This document shows, piece by piece, positions 27,614 through 35,688 of a stretch of 64,000 nucleotides of DNA. Within the stretch, counting starts at the first letter, position 1. Each line of letters begins with the position of its first letter. This DNA is from Planctomycetaceae bacterium. GTDB taxonomy: Bacteria > Planctomycetota > Planctomycetia > Planctomycetales > Planctomycetaceae. The stretch lies in the NCBI GenBank assembly GCA_041398825.1, contig JAWKTX010000012.1:186001-250000 (forward strand), given 5' to 3'. Made by a program: the position numbers and the translations under genes. The notes under the pieces were generated by a model. It was given only the letters and a program-made list of their open reading frames with translations, did not search any database and was not told the origin of the DNA.

Positions 27614-28990
27614 ATGACCAACCAGGACAACGGTGCTTCGCGCCGTGACTTTCTCCGGAACTCCAGTGTCGCGGCCGCGGCTTCTACTTTTCTGACCGGA
27701 GCTGCTCCGGGTTTGTTTGCCGCCCAGGATAACACAATTCAGGTCGCGCTGGTGGGGTGTGGCGGCCGCGGAACGGGGGCCACCAACAACGCTTTGAGCG
27801 TCGATAACGGCCCCATCAAGCTGGTCGCGATGGCTGACGTATTTACAAAAAATCTGGAATACAAGCACAAGGAACTTGCCGGGGCCTACCAGGAAAAAGG
27901 CAAGATGGACGTCCCGCCCGAGCGGCAATTCATAGGGTTTGATGCTTACAAAAAGGCCATGGATTGTCTGCGTCCCGGAGACGTCGTCATCCTGGCCACG
28001 CCGCCTGCCTTTCGTTGGGTACATTTTACGTACGCCATCGAAAAAGGCCTGAATGTCTTCATGGAAAAGCCGGTCACGGTGGATGCACCTGCCTCTCGGC
28101 GAATGCTGGAACTGAACGAAAAGGCGAAGGCAAAGAATCTGAAAGTCGCGGTCGGTTTGATGTGCCGCCACTGCGAAGCACGCGGTGAATTGTTCGACCG
28201 CATTCAGAACGGAGAAATCGGCGACATCACCATGATGCGTGCGTACCGAATGGCGGGGCCAACCGGTACGGCCGCCTGCGGTCCGAAGCCTGAAGGAATG
28301 AGCGAGCTGATGTATCAGATCAGCAAGTTTCACGGCTTTCTGTGGCTAAGTGGCGGAGCCGTCAGCGACTTCCTCATCCATAACATTGACGAATCCTGCT
28401 GGATGAAGAACGACTGGCCTGTCAGAGCAAAAGCATGCGGTGGACGCCACTATCGTGGCGACAGTGTTGACCAGAATTTTGACAGCTATTCGATTGAATA
28501 CACGTTCAAAGACGGGACCAAGCTGTTCGTCGATGGGCGAACCATTCCTGGTTGCCATCAGGAATTCGCCAGCTACGCTCACGGCACAAAAGGGTTGGGC
28601 GTGATTTCTTCTGCGGCTCACACGCCGGCGAAGTGCCGAATTTACAAAGGCCACAATGAAGACGACGCGAACCTGCTGTGGGCGTTTCCGCAGCCGGAAC
28701 GAAATCCCTACCAATTGGAATGGGATCACCTGATCGCTGCTATCCGGGAAGACAAGACCTACAACGAGGTCGAACGTGGGGTCATGGCCAGTGCTGTCAC
28801 CTCAATGGGCCGCATGGCCGCCCACACCGGACAACTGATTACGCTTGAGCAGTTCATGAAGGTCGAGCACGAATTTGGGCCGAATATTGATCAACTGACC
28901 ATGGAGTCCGATTCGCCGTTGATGGCCCGAGCCGATGGCAAGTATCCGATTCCTATGCCAGGCCTGATCAAGAACAAAGAATACGCCTAG
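27614..28990 (+). CDS. Tat-exported Gfo/Idh/MocA oxidoreductase
   Basis: 458 residues with a twin-arginine signal (ASRRDFLRNSSVAAAAS), so it is folded with its cofactor before export. The NAD(P)-binding fold begins ALVGCGGRGTGA and the hallmark EKP motif is in FMEKPVTVDAP. The C-terminal half is the usual alpha/beta substrate domain. Planctomycetes carry many such exported members thought to act in carbohydrate turnover. The gene is bounded on its right by a hairpin repeat and a strong bidirectional terminator. Substrate unknown. Confidence 0.93.
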   Translation: MTNQDNGASRRDFLRNSSVAAAASTFLTGAAPGLFAAQDNTIQVALVGCGGRGTGATNNALSVDNGPIKLVAMADVFTKNLEYKHKELAGAYQEKGKMDVPPERQFIGFDAYKKAMDCLRPGDVVILATPPAFRWVHFTYAIEKGLNVFMEKPVTVDAPASRRMLELNEKAKAKNLKVAVGLMCRHCEARGELFDRIQNGEIGDITMMRAYRMAGPTGTAACGPKPEGMSELMYQISKFHGFLWLSGGAVSDFLIHNIDESCWMKNDWPVRAKACGGRHYRGDSVDQNFDSYSIEYTFKDGTKLFVDGRTIPGCHQEFASYAHGTKGLGVISSAAHTPAKCRIYKGHNEDDANLLWAFPQPERNPYQLEWDHLIAAIREDKTYNEVERGVMASAVTSMGRMAAHTGQLITLEQFMKVEHEFGPNIDQLTMESDSPLMARADGKYPIPMPGLIKNKEYA

Positions 28991-29001
28991 CCGAACCGTC
29001 C

Positions 29002-29037
29002 GTTGAAAAATCGGGACAGCCCGTCCCATTTTTCAAC
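29002..29037. repeat. short copy of the dispersed hairpin repeat
   Basis: GTTGAAAAAT, one bulged C, GGGAC, loop AGCCC, GTCCC, ATTTTTCAAC: a compact hairpin with the same GTTGAAAAA/TTTTTCAAC arms and flanking CCGTCC / AGGCTG as the full copies. It could also serve as terminator of the Gfo/Idh gene. Confidence 0.65.
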
Positions 29038-29100
29038 AGGCTGCCACGCTACGACATTGCTCTAATCATTTCCGTCATTTGCAATGACGAACTTAAACAA

Positions 29101-29132
29101 AGAGCTCCCGCCGGAATTCCGGCGGGAGCTCT
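29101..29132. terminator. bidirectional terminator
   Basis: A perfect 32-base palindrome (arms AGAGCTCCCGCCGGAA) flanked by AAACAA on the left and TTTTTATTT on the right; suits the plus-strand Gfo/Idh gene and could also stop leftward transcription. Confidence 0.85.
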
Positions 29133-29158
29133 TTTTATTTCGTCCAGCAATAAAAAAA

Positions 29159-29179
29159 CCGCCGAACAGAGTTCGGCGG
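29159..29179 (-). terminator. rplX terminator
   Basis: CCGCCGAAC-aga-GTTCGGCGG, a perfect 9-bp stem with triloop; on the minus strand it is followed by seven T. It lies 43 bases after the rplX stop. Confidence 0.9.
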
Positions 29180-29222
29180 CTTGATGATTCATAATTCTGT
29201 GCAGGCATTCTCGCCTTGTCAC

Positions 29223-29564
29223 TTACGCTTTCTTCTTGGGTGCTGCGATATCCCGCAGTTTTGCACCGCTTCGCTTTGCATACAATTCTTTGGTCCCATC
29301 GGTGGCAAAACGCACACCAACGCGGGTTGGCTTGTTCGTTTCGGGGCAAATGAGCTGGACGTTAGAAACGTCGATCTTCAGCTCTGTGTGAAGTCGGCCA
29401 CCCTGAGGACTCTTAGGATGCCCTCGGCGGACGTGCTTGTAAACACGGTTTACGCCTTCCACAACCAGCTTGCCGTTCTTTCGATCAACGCTCAGGACAG
29501 CGCCACGGGTGCCCGCGTCGTCACCAGAGATTACTTCGACTGTATCACCCTTGCGGATGTGCAT
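29223..29564 (-). CDS. rplX: 50S ribosomal protein L24
   Basis: 113 residues. The KOW motif at the start (MHIRKGDTVEVISGDDAGTRG) and GKLVVEGVNRVYKHVRRG, SPQGGRLHTELKIDVSNV and ICPETNKPTRVGVR identify L24, an early-assembly protein of the large subunit. A GAGGGAA ribosome site is adjacent. It normally lies between rplN and rplE in the spc operon, but here stands alone with its own strong terminator; whether a second rplX exists elsewhere cannot be seen. Confidence 0.96.
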   Translation of the reverse strand: MHIRKGDTVEVISGDDAGTRGAVLSVDRKNGKLVVEGVNRVYKHVRRGHPKSPQGGRLHTELKIDVSNVQLICPETNKPTRVGVRFATDGTKELYAKRSGAKLRDIAAPKKKA

Positions 29565-30210
29565 TTCCCTCGACTCCCAATCCTCTTCACACCGTCAAAA
29601 CAGCAACGCCACAATCAGAATTTCTGCAGCCTGAGTGCTTAATTCCTTGGCTTTTCACCACCTGAAGCCCTCTGAATCGGCATTTTCGGGGCGAAACTTA
29701 ATTCCTCCGTCTCCAAGACTCCACCATCGTCAACAGTGGCTGAGTGCCGGAATCTTTAGAGAAGGCGGAAGATGACAACTAAATCCGTCAAAATCAAGGG
29801 CTGAGCCTCCTGTTCCCTGGTGGACCCTGGAAAGTCCTGCGTTTGGGGCGAAATGGGGGAGGATCGTTCGGCGACACTATCGGATGGCCCGCTGGGATGG
29901 ACGTGGTCACCGACGCACGAAAGTGGCCATTTGAGCAACTTGAAATCGAAAACGACGATCTCCGATCGGCGGAGACGAGACCAAAAAGAAAACCCGGCTC
30001 TCGAAGAGAAAGCCGGGTTCTGAATGGATGCACAGAGAAGCGAGTCTTTTTACCCGGGATCAGTGGATGCAGTTTCGATTGGGGGAAGCGGACCGGGAAA
30101 ACAACTCTCTGTAAAGGTTTCGAAAGTCTGTTTCAAGGGCAAACCGGAGTCTGACGGCAACAGGTCAGCCTAGCTGCCCATTGCTCACACTTGACGTCGC
30201 TGACGAGGAA
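29565..30210. other. intergenic region
   Basis: About 640 bases upstream of rplX and downstream of the PEP-CTERM gene. Apart from one terminator hairpin at 29991-30019, I see no gene or RNA. The rplX promoter should lie in the part nearest 29565. Confidence 0.5.
29991..30019 (-). terminator. terminator downstream of PEP-CTERM gene
   Basis: Perfect 9-bp stem AACCCGGCT / AGCCGGGTT, followed on the minus strand by TTTCTTTTTGG. It is 190 bases after the stop of the PEP-CTERM gene. Confidence 0.75.
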
Positions 30211-30924
30211 CTAACCCTGCTTTGCCAGCTGACGACGCCGACGCATCCCAATAATTAGGCCGCCCAATCCCAGAACAGCAAACGACGACGGCTCGGGAAC
30301 CGCTGCTGCGGTCGACGAGAAATTTGCAGTGAAGGCCATGTCTCTGAAGCCGATCCACCTTGTTATCTGTCGACCAGAATTGACGTCCACTGCCCAGTGA
30401 GGTTGCCGTTGTTTAGAAAAGACGAATTCACCGTCGGCGTACGGGTCGATTCCGTTGAAAAACGTCCCAACGATTGCGGTGCCAGTGACGCGTCAAAATA
30501 CTCGGAAGCACTGATGAACGCTACATAGTCATTTCCGCTTGTGAGATTTAACCCACCAGTGTTGAAGGTGAACTTCTGCATTCCATTCGTGCCACCGTTG
30601 TTAGTTTGTGGAGACCCCAGTGCTTTCGTAGAGAATTGACCCTGTCGCTGAAAAGTTCCGGAATCCCAATCCATCACATAGAACTCCAAAATCAACAAAA
30701 TCTGGGTTTAACTTGTCATTCAAGTAAACCGTCCAACTATTCAGGAATGTGTCAGCCCCTACGGTGAACGTTTGGCCATAGGTTGCCGAGTTTGTTTCGC
30801 CAAAATCCTCAGTGCCCTCAGAGTTATCCCACAGACCAACCGTACTTATCACTGTGTCCGCACTGGCCCGCCCAGCAAAACTGAGCATCGCTGCGCAGAG
30901 CCCCAAAATTCGAGCCGCCCGCAT
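30211..30924 (-). pseudogene. PEP-CTERM protein gene with four single-base shifts
   Basis: The product starts MRAARILGLCAAMLSFAGRA (signal peptide) and, if four one-base shifts are repaired, runs through VDFEFYVMDWDSGTF, ATGSILYESTGVSTTNNGG, FTFNTGGLNLTSGNDYVAFI and GQWTSILVDR to a PEP-CTERM sorting tail (VPEPSSFAVLGLGGLIIG, then RRRRQ). The shifts fall at 30690-30670 (+G), ~30650 (-T), ~30605 (+A) and ~30370 (-A), all beside short homopolymers, and sum to zero. It is either a decaying gene or sequencing error. PEP-CTERM proteins are exported and processed by exosortase. Confidence 0.75.
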
Positions 30925-31097
30925 TGTGTATTTCCCCCATATTTAATTGAATTTGATCCAGATCAGCCCGAATCTATTGACCCTGGTGGGTGATAGCAAC
31001 CTCCTAACCCTGCAAATCAGAAAAGTTTCCCAAAGTCACCAAACTGACACATCTGTACAGTCGGAGGCGGCGCAAAATGTGGCTCGAAGTCAACAAA

Positions 31098-31127
31098 AAA
31101 GCCCGGTCCCCATAGGAACCGGGCTTT
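31098..31127 (-). terminator. terminator of PQQ-like gene
   Basis: Perfect 10-bp stem AAAGCCCGGT / ACCGGGCTTT with a 10-base loop; T-rich on both sides (TTTTTTG on the minus strand), 53 bases after the stop of the propeller gene. Confidence 0.85.
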
Positions 31128-31179
31128 CTTTCACCACTGATTGCTGAGCGATTCTCGGGCGATTGCCGCCCTATCAGAT

Positions 31180-32436
31180 TTACGGCTTTGAAATGTCGTA
31201 ACAGCAAATGATTTCCTGGTCACGCAGGTAAAGTTTGCCATTGCAGACCACTGGATGCGTCCAAATCTTACCACGATCGGAACGCTGCTTGGTCTTGGGA
31301 TCAATCGTGAATCGACTGATTTCTTTCCAGCCGTCCGGCGTTGCTTCGGCCAGGACGCAGTCGCCACTTCCCTCTTCCAGACAGTAAAGTTTACCGTCCG
31401 CCGAAGTCACGGCCCCCTTGGAACCGTTCTTTCCACCTTCGCTCCAGATTTCTTCGCCCGAATTCAAGTCCTGACATACCCATCCGACGGAATCGCTGTG
31501 ACCGTACAGCTTATCTCCGATCAGAATCACGCCGCCATGATGGTTCTTCATGACTTTGTTCTCGTAAATCTTTTCTACCTGATTATTGGGCCCGATGTTG
31601 AGCAGCATGCAGCCAACGCCGTAGCCTGAGGTCACATAGACCTGACCCTTGCTGTAAATTGGCGTCGGAATGACGGCTGTCCGGCCCGGCCAGTCCGCTT
31701 CCCATTGCAGCTTTCCTTCGGCATCCAGGCCAAACACTTTTTTCTCGGTCAGCTGAATGTACTGCTTCTTTCCGAAGTGGTTGACGGCAATGATTGATGA
31801 ATAGTGGGCGTTTTCAGTGACGTCCGCGGACTGCCAAATCAGTTTACCGGAATTCAGGTCGAAGCAGGCGACGGTTCCCTGCTTACCGCCGGGGGTGCAC
31901 AAGACGCGTTCCCCATCAACTAACGCCGATTCACTGTATCCCCAGTTTGGGATAGAGCCGCCCAGTTCCGTGAGGCTGGCCGTCCATTTTGCTTCGCCGT
32001 TTTCGGTATTCAGGCAGGCTACGTTTCCTTTGCCGGAAATCGCAATCACATTCTGACCGACGACGGTTGGTGTGCTGCGTGGACCGCCCCCCCAACCATT
32101 CTCAAGGAAGTCACCGATGCGTGTTTTCCAGAGTTCGCTGCCATCGCTATCCTTCAAGGCAATAACGTATTCCGACGAATCATCTGCTCCCATCGTGTAA
32201 ATGACACCGCCGGAAATTGCGAGCCCCGAATAACCAAGGCCAGCAGCCTCTGATGTCCAGACTTTCCTGGGACCACCTTCCGGCCACTCAGAAAGCAGTC
32301 CGGTTTCGCTTGAAATATCATCCCGATTCGGACCACGCCAGGCGGGCCAGTCTCCCGCAAGAGCCATCGAAGTCATCAACGCAAATGCCATGCTGGTTTG
32401 CAGACTTCGTTGAAGTAACGTTCGCGTCAAATTCAT
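31180..32436 (-). CDS. secreted PQQ-like beta-propeller protein
   Basis: 418 residues with an N-terminal signal (SLQTSMAFALMTSMALAG). Then WPAWRGPNRDDIS, typical of the exported planctomycete propeller family, followed by repeated blades with GD/GG...AL.. and WS-type turns (for example GSELWKTRIGD, GKLIWQSADV, GEEIWSEGG). The fold resembles BamB and quinoprotein dehydrogenases, but I see no quinone/Ca-binding catalytic set, so a binding or scaffold role is as likely as oxidation. It is followed by a strong terminator. Confidence 0.88.
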   Translation of the reverse strand: MNLTRTLLQRSLQTSMAFALMTSMALAGDWPAWRGPNRDDISSETGLLSEWPEGGPRKVWTSEAAGLGYSGLAISGGVIYTMGADDSSEYVIALKDSDGSELWKTRIGDFLENGWGGGPRSTPTVVGQNVIAISGKGNVACLNTENGEAKWTASLTELGGSIPNWGYSESALVDGERVLCTPGGKQGTVACFDLNSGKLIWQSADVTENAHYSSIIAVNHFGKKQYIQLTEKKVFGLDAEGKLQWEADWPGRTAVIPTPIYSKGQVYVTSGYGVGCMLLNIGPNNQVEKIYENKVMKNHHGGVILIGDKLYGHSDSVGWVCQDLNSGEEIWSEGGKNGSKGAVTSADGKLYCLEEGSGDCVLAEATPDGWKEISRFTIDPKTKQRSDRGKIWTHPVVCNGKLYLRDQEIICCYDISKP

Positions 32437-32617
32437 AATTCACCCTGATTTGTAAAGAAAGCTCCGGACATTCAGCCCGAAAAGTCCCGGCTCATAACGT
32501 GGAAGAAGAATCCCGTCTCGACTCCGTAGGTGCAATTTAGCAAAGCCGAGTCATATGTGCAGGGCACAACTCGGAAAATCACCTCGACTCAATCCCCGCT
32601 GCCGAAGCAATCTGGAT

Positions 32618-33409
32618 ATGTCTGAACATTCACTACCAGCCAGCAACGCCTTCCCGAATTCACCTCCACTGGTGGAACTCTGTTCCGGAGGAATTGACGA
32701 CGTGCTGCTCGCTCAGGAATTTCAGATTCCGCGCATCGAACTCAACAGCGGAATGGCTGTCGGTGGGTTGACGCCTTCGATTGCTCTGGCCGAAACGGCA
32801 CGCGTTGCGTATTCCGGAAAGATCATCGCCATGGTACGTCCGCGTGAGGGCGGGTTTTGCTATTCAACTCGCGAATTTCAGTTGATGATCGATGATGCGA
32901 AACGTCTGATCGATGTCGGCTGCGAGGGCGTCGCGACCGGGTTCCTGAAGACCGATGGTACCATCGATGTCGATCGTTGCGACGAATTCAGCCGAAGCCT
33001 CCCGGAGGCAGAGTTTGTTTTTCATCGGGCTTTTGATCTGGTTCCTGATTTCCCGGTCGCCATTGATCAACTGGTGGCAGCCGGGTTCGACCGAATCCTG
33101 ACCAGCGGTGCAGCGGCCACGGCGATCGCCGGTGTCAATCGGATTCGAATGTGCGTCGACCATGCCGATGGTCGCATCGAAATCCTTCCCGGCAGTGGAA
33201 TCAGGGCGGCCAATGTGGCTGAGATCATCCATCAAACAAAATGTCGGCAGATTCACACGTCCGCGGGTTGCCATCGTCTTGACACTTCCGCACAGCGCAA
33301 TCCGGAAATCCATTTTGGAGGAAACCCCGGTCTGCCATCGGGGAGCTACGGAGTGGCGGATCGCGAACAGCTCCGCAAATTATTGATGGTGTTGCATGCA
33401 CGTGAATGA
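32618..33409 (+). CDS. cutC: CutC family protein
   Basis: 263 residues from the ATG at 32618. VELCSGGIDDVLLAQEFQ, RIELNSGMAVGGLTPS and IAMVRPREGGFCYS are CutC landmarks, followed by GVATGFLKTDGTIDVD, FHRAFDLVPD and ILTSGAA; near the end NPGLPSGSYGVADRE. A (beta/alpha)8 barrel protein historically linked to copper homeostasis, with function still disputed. No copper transporter or regulator is adjacent. The gene is separated from the propeller gene by divergent promoters. Confidence 0.92.
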   Translation: MSEHSLPASNAFPNSPPLVELCSGGIDDVLLAQEFQIPRIELNSGMAVGGLTPSIALAETARVAYSGKIIAMVRPREGGFCYSTREFQLMIDDAKRLIDVGCEGVATGFLKTDGTIDVDRCDEFSRSLPEAEFVFHRAFDLVPDFPVAIDQLVAAGFDRILTSGAAATAIAGVNRIRMCVDHADGRIEILPGSGIRAANVAEIIHQTKCRQIHTSAGCHRLDTSAQRNPEIHFGGNPGLPSGSYGVADREQLRKLLMVLHARE

Positions 33410-33470
33410 CCCGTCATCGATAGGGCTATCCATCTTCGAAATTTCCTGACCGCAAAGTGACTCATCTGTG

Positions 33471-34031
33471 ATGACGCCAGCAACATCCCGAATGCTCGAA
33501 TCCAATCGAGTGAGATTGCGGCAGTGGAGGCCGGAAGATCGCTCGCGACTGGCGGAGCTGAATGCTGACCCGCGAGTCATGGAGTTCTTCCCGTCTGTCA
33601 TGACCGCCGAGGAAAGCGATGCGATGTTCGAAAGAATCGAACAGCACTTCCGGCAGCATGATTTCGGCTATTGGGCCGTGGAACTTCCGGGTGTATCCGA
33701 ATTCGCCGGATTCGTTGGTCTTGCAGTTCCCCGTTTTGAGGCCCACTTTACGCCGTGCGTTGAGATCGGATGGCGACTGGGTTTCGGATTCTGGGGGAAG
33801 GGATATGCCACGGAAGCAGCAAGGCTCGCGTTACATTACGCTTTCACATGGCTCAATCTGCAGGAAGTTGTTTCGATGACGGCTGTGATCAATCATCGAT
33901 CGCGGCGTGTGATGGAGAAGCTGAAGATGATCCGCGATGCTGTTGACGATTTCGATCACCCCCTTGTGCCGGAGAATCACCAACTGAGGCCGCATGTTTT
34001 GTATCGCCTGAAATGTGAGAACCAGCCGTGA
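33471..34031 (+). CDS. GNAT acetyltransferase (RimJ/RimL type)
   Basis: 186 residues from the ATG at 33471 (a GTG precedes it). NRVRLRQWRPEDRSRLAEL and DPRVMEFFPSVMT at the N-terminus and EIGWRLGFGFWGKGYATEAA as the acetyl-CoA binding motif (R/Q-x-x-G-x-G/A analogue GFWGKGYATEA) place it in the RimJ/RimL-like GNAT group. Target may be a ribosomal protein or small molecule. It is monocistronic between cutC and the convergent DUF1501 gene. Confidence 0.85.
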   Translation: MTPATSRMLESNRVRLRQWRPEDRSRLAELNADPRVMEFFPSVMTAEESDAMFERIEQHFRQHDFGYWAVELPGVSEFAGFVGLAVPRFEAHFTPCVEIGWRLGFGFWGKGYATEAARLALHYAFTWLNLQEVVSMTAVINHRSRRVMEKLKMIRDAVDDFDHPLVPENHQLRPHVLYRLKCENQP

Positions 34032-34135
34032 TGATTGCGCCCGATCCGGCCTGCCCGTGATCGCTACCTGTGGTCGCTGCCTGCGGACGAAGCGAATCGG
34101 TCAGGTGCAGACCCGGGCTCCGATGCTTCCAGTTA

Positions 34136-35566
34136 TCAGGCCAGTATTTCACTGGCGACGTTGCCTCCAATATCAGTCAGCCGATACTTGCGACCCTGAA
34201 ATTTGAAGGTGAGTTGTTCGTGGTCGACCCCCAGTAAATGCAGCATGGTGGCATGGAAATCGTTCACATGCATTGGGTTCTCTACGATGTGAAATCCGAT
34301 CTCGTCGGTTTTTCCGTAAGTGTACCCGCCTTTAACGCCGCCGCCTGCCATCCAGACGCTGAAGGCGTCTTTGTGATGATCACGCCCCACCTTGTCGTTC
34401 ACCCGTCCGGTATTCTCCGCGCCCTGAAGCATAGGAGTTCTTCCAAACTCGGCTCCCCAGACAACGAGCGTTTCGTTCAACAAGCCTCGTTGTTTGAGGT
34501 CTTTGATTAATGCGGCAATTGGCTGGTCCACCTGCCTGCACTTGTTGCGAAGCGAAGGGAAGACGCTTCCATGATGGTCCCAGCCCTGATCGAACAACTG
34601 CACGAATCGTACGCCTCTTTCCACCATTCTTCGGGCAAGAAGACAATTGTTGGCGAAGCTGCTTTTTCCAGGTTCGGTCCCGTACAGTTCATGCGTTTCC
34701 TGAGATTCCGATGCCGTATCCATCAATTCCGGAACCGCAGACTGCATCCGAAAGGCCATTTCATACTGGCTGATTCGCGTTGCGATTTCAGGGTCACCGG
34801 CATCTGCCAGCTGAAACTGATTTAATCGATTAATGTTGTCCACAATGCGGCGCCGTGCTGAGGCATCGATCCCGTCCGGATTCGAAAGGAACAGCACAGG
34901 GTCTCCGCTGCTGCGAAATTCGATTCCCTGATGGGTGCTTGGCAGAAATCCACTTCCCCACAAACTATTCCCTGCTCCGGCGACATTGCCGGTGATCAGC
35001 ACGACGAATCCGGGCAGATTTTCGTTTTCACTGCCGAGGCCATAGTTGACCCAGGATCCCAGTGACGGACGTCCAAACTGGCCAAAGCCCGTTTGAAACA
35101 TCAACTGTGCCGGCGCGTGATTGAACTGCTCGGTGTGCAGTGATTTAATCATGCAGATTTCGTCCGTGACTGTTGCGAGATTCGGCAACAATTCGGACAT
35201 TTCCATGCCACATTCACCGTGCCTGGAAAACTTCATCTGTGTCCCAAGCAGCCTGGGTTGCTTGCGGATGAATGCCAAACGCAGGCCTTCCCAAAGCTGA
35301 TCCGGTACCAGTTCTCCATCAAGCCTTTGCAATTCCGGCTTGTAGTCAAAGAGGTCCAGATGAGATGGCGCTCCAACCATGTGAATGAAAATGACATTCT
35401 TCGCGCGGGCAGGCAGATAGGTTGCGCCACCAGAATGGCCTGCAGCAGAATCTGTCGCCTGTTCGGTGGCAGGCAAATCACGGGCAAGCAGCGAGCTTAG
35501 AGCAACCGAACCCAGCCCCATAGCCGAATGCTGAAACAAATGACGTCGTGACAATGTCTGAAACAT
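34136..35566 (-). CDS. DUF1501 Tat-exported protein
   Basis: 477 residues from the ATG at 35566; the upstream in-frame start is less likely. Opens with SRRHLFQHSAMGLGSVALSSL, a twin-arginine signal, and carries DUF1501 (sulfatase-like fold) landmarks: FIHMVGAPSHLDLFDYKPEL, GAGNSLWGSGFLPSTHQG, VWGAEFGRTPMLQG and GRDHHKDAFSVWMAGGGVKGG. It follows the PSD1-type gene by 122 bases on the same strand; the two families are a very frequent planctomycete pair, thought to act together outside the cytoplasm, with no proven reaction. Confidence 0.93.
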   Translation of the reverse strand: MFQTLSRRHLFQHSAMGLGSVALSSLLARDLPATEQATDSAAGHSGGATYLPARAKNVIFIHMVGAPSHLDLFDYKPELQRLDGELVPDQLWEGLRLAFIRKQPRLLGTQMKFSRHGECGMEMSELLPNLATVTDEICMIKSLHTEQFNHAPAQLMFQTGFGQFGRPSLGSWVNYGLGSENENLPGFVVLITGNVAGAGNSLWGSGFLPSTHQGIEFRSSGDPVLFLSNPDGIDASARRRIVDNINRLNQFQLADAGDPEIATRISQYEMAFRMQSAVPELMDTASESQETHELYGTEPGKSSFANNCLLARRMVERGVRFVQLFDQGWDHHGSVFPSLRNKCRQVDQPIAALIKDLKQRGLLNETLVVWGAEFGRTPMLQGAENTGRVNDKVGRDHHKDAFSVWMAGGGVKGGYTYGKTDEIGFHIVENPMHVNDFHATMLHLLGVDHEQLTFKFQGRKYRLTDIGGNVASEILA

Positions 35567-35688
35567 GGCAATTGGCCAGAAAGGTGAAAGAGGATCCAAA
35601 CCAGTGGGCATTGCTTCTGGCGGAAAACACGCAGCGGAAACTCACAGCTGCAGAAGAATGCTCACGAATTCCACTGCGACTGAATTCA

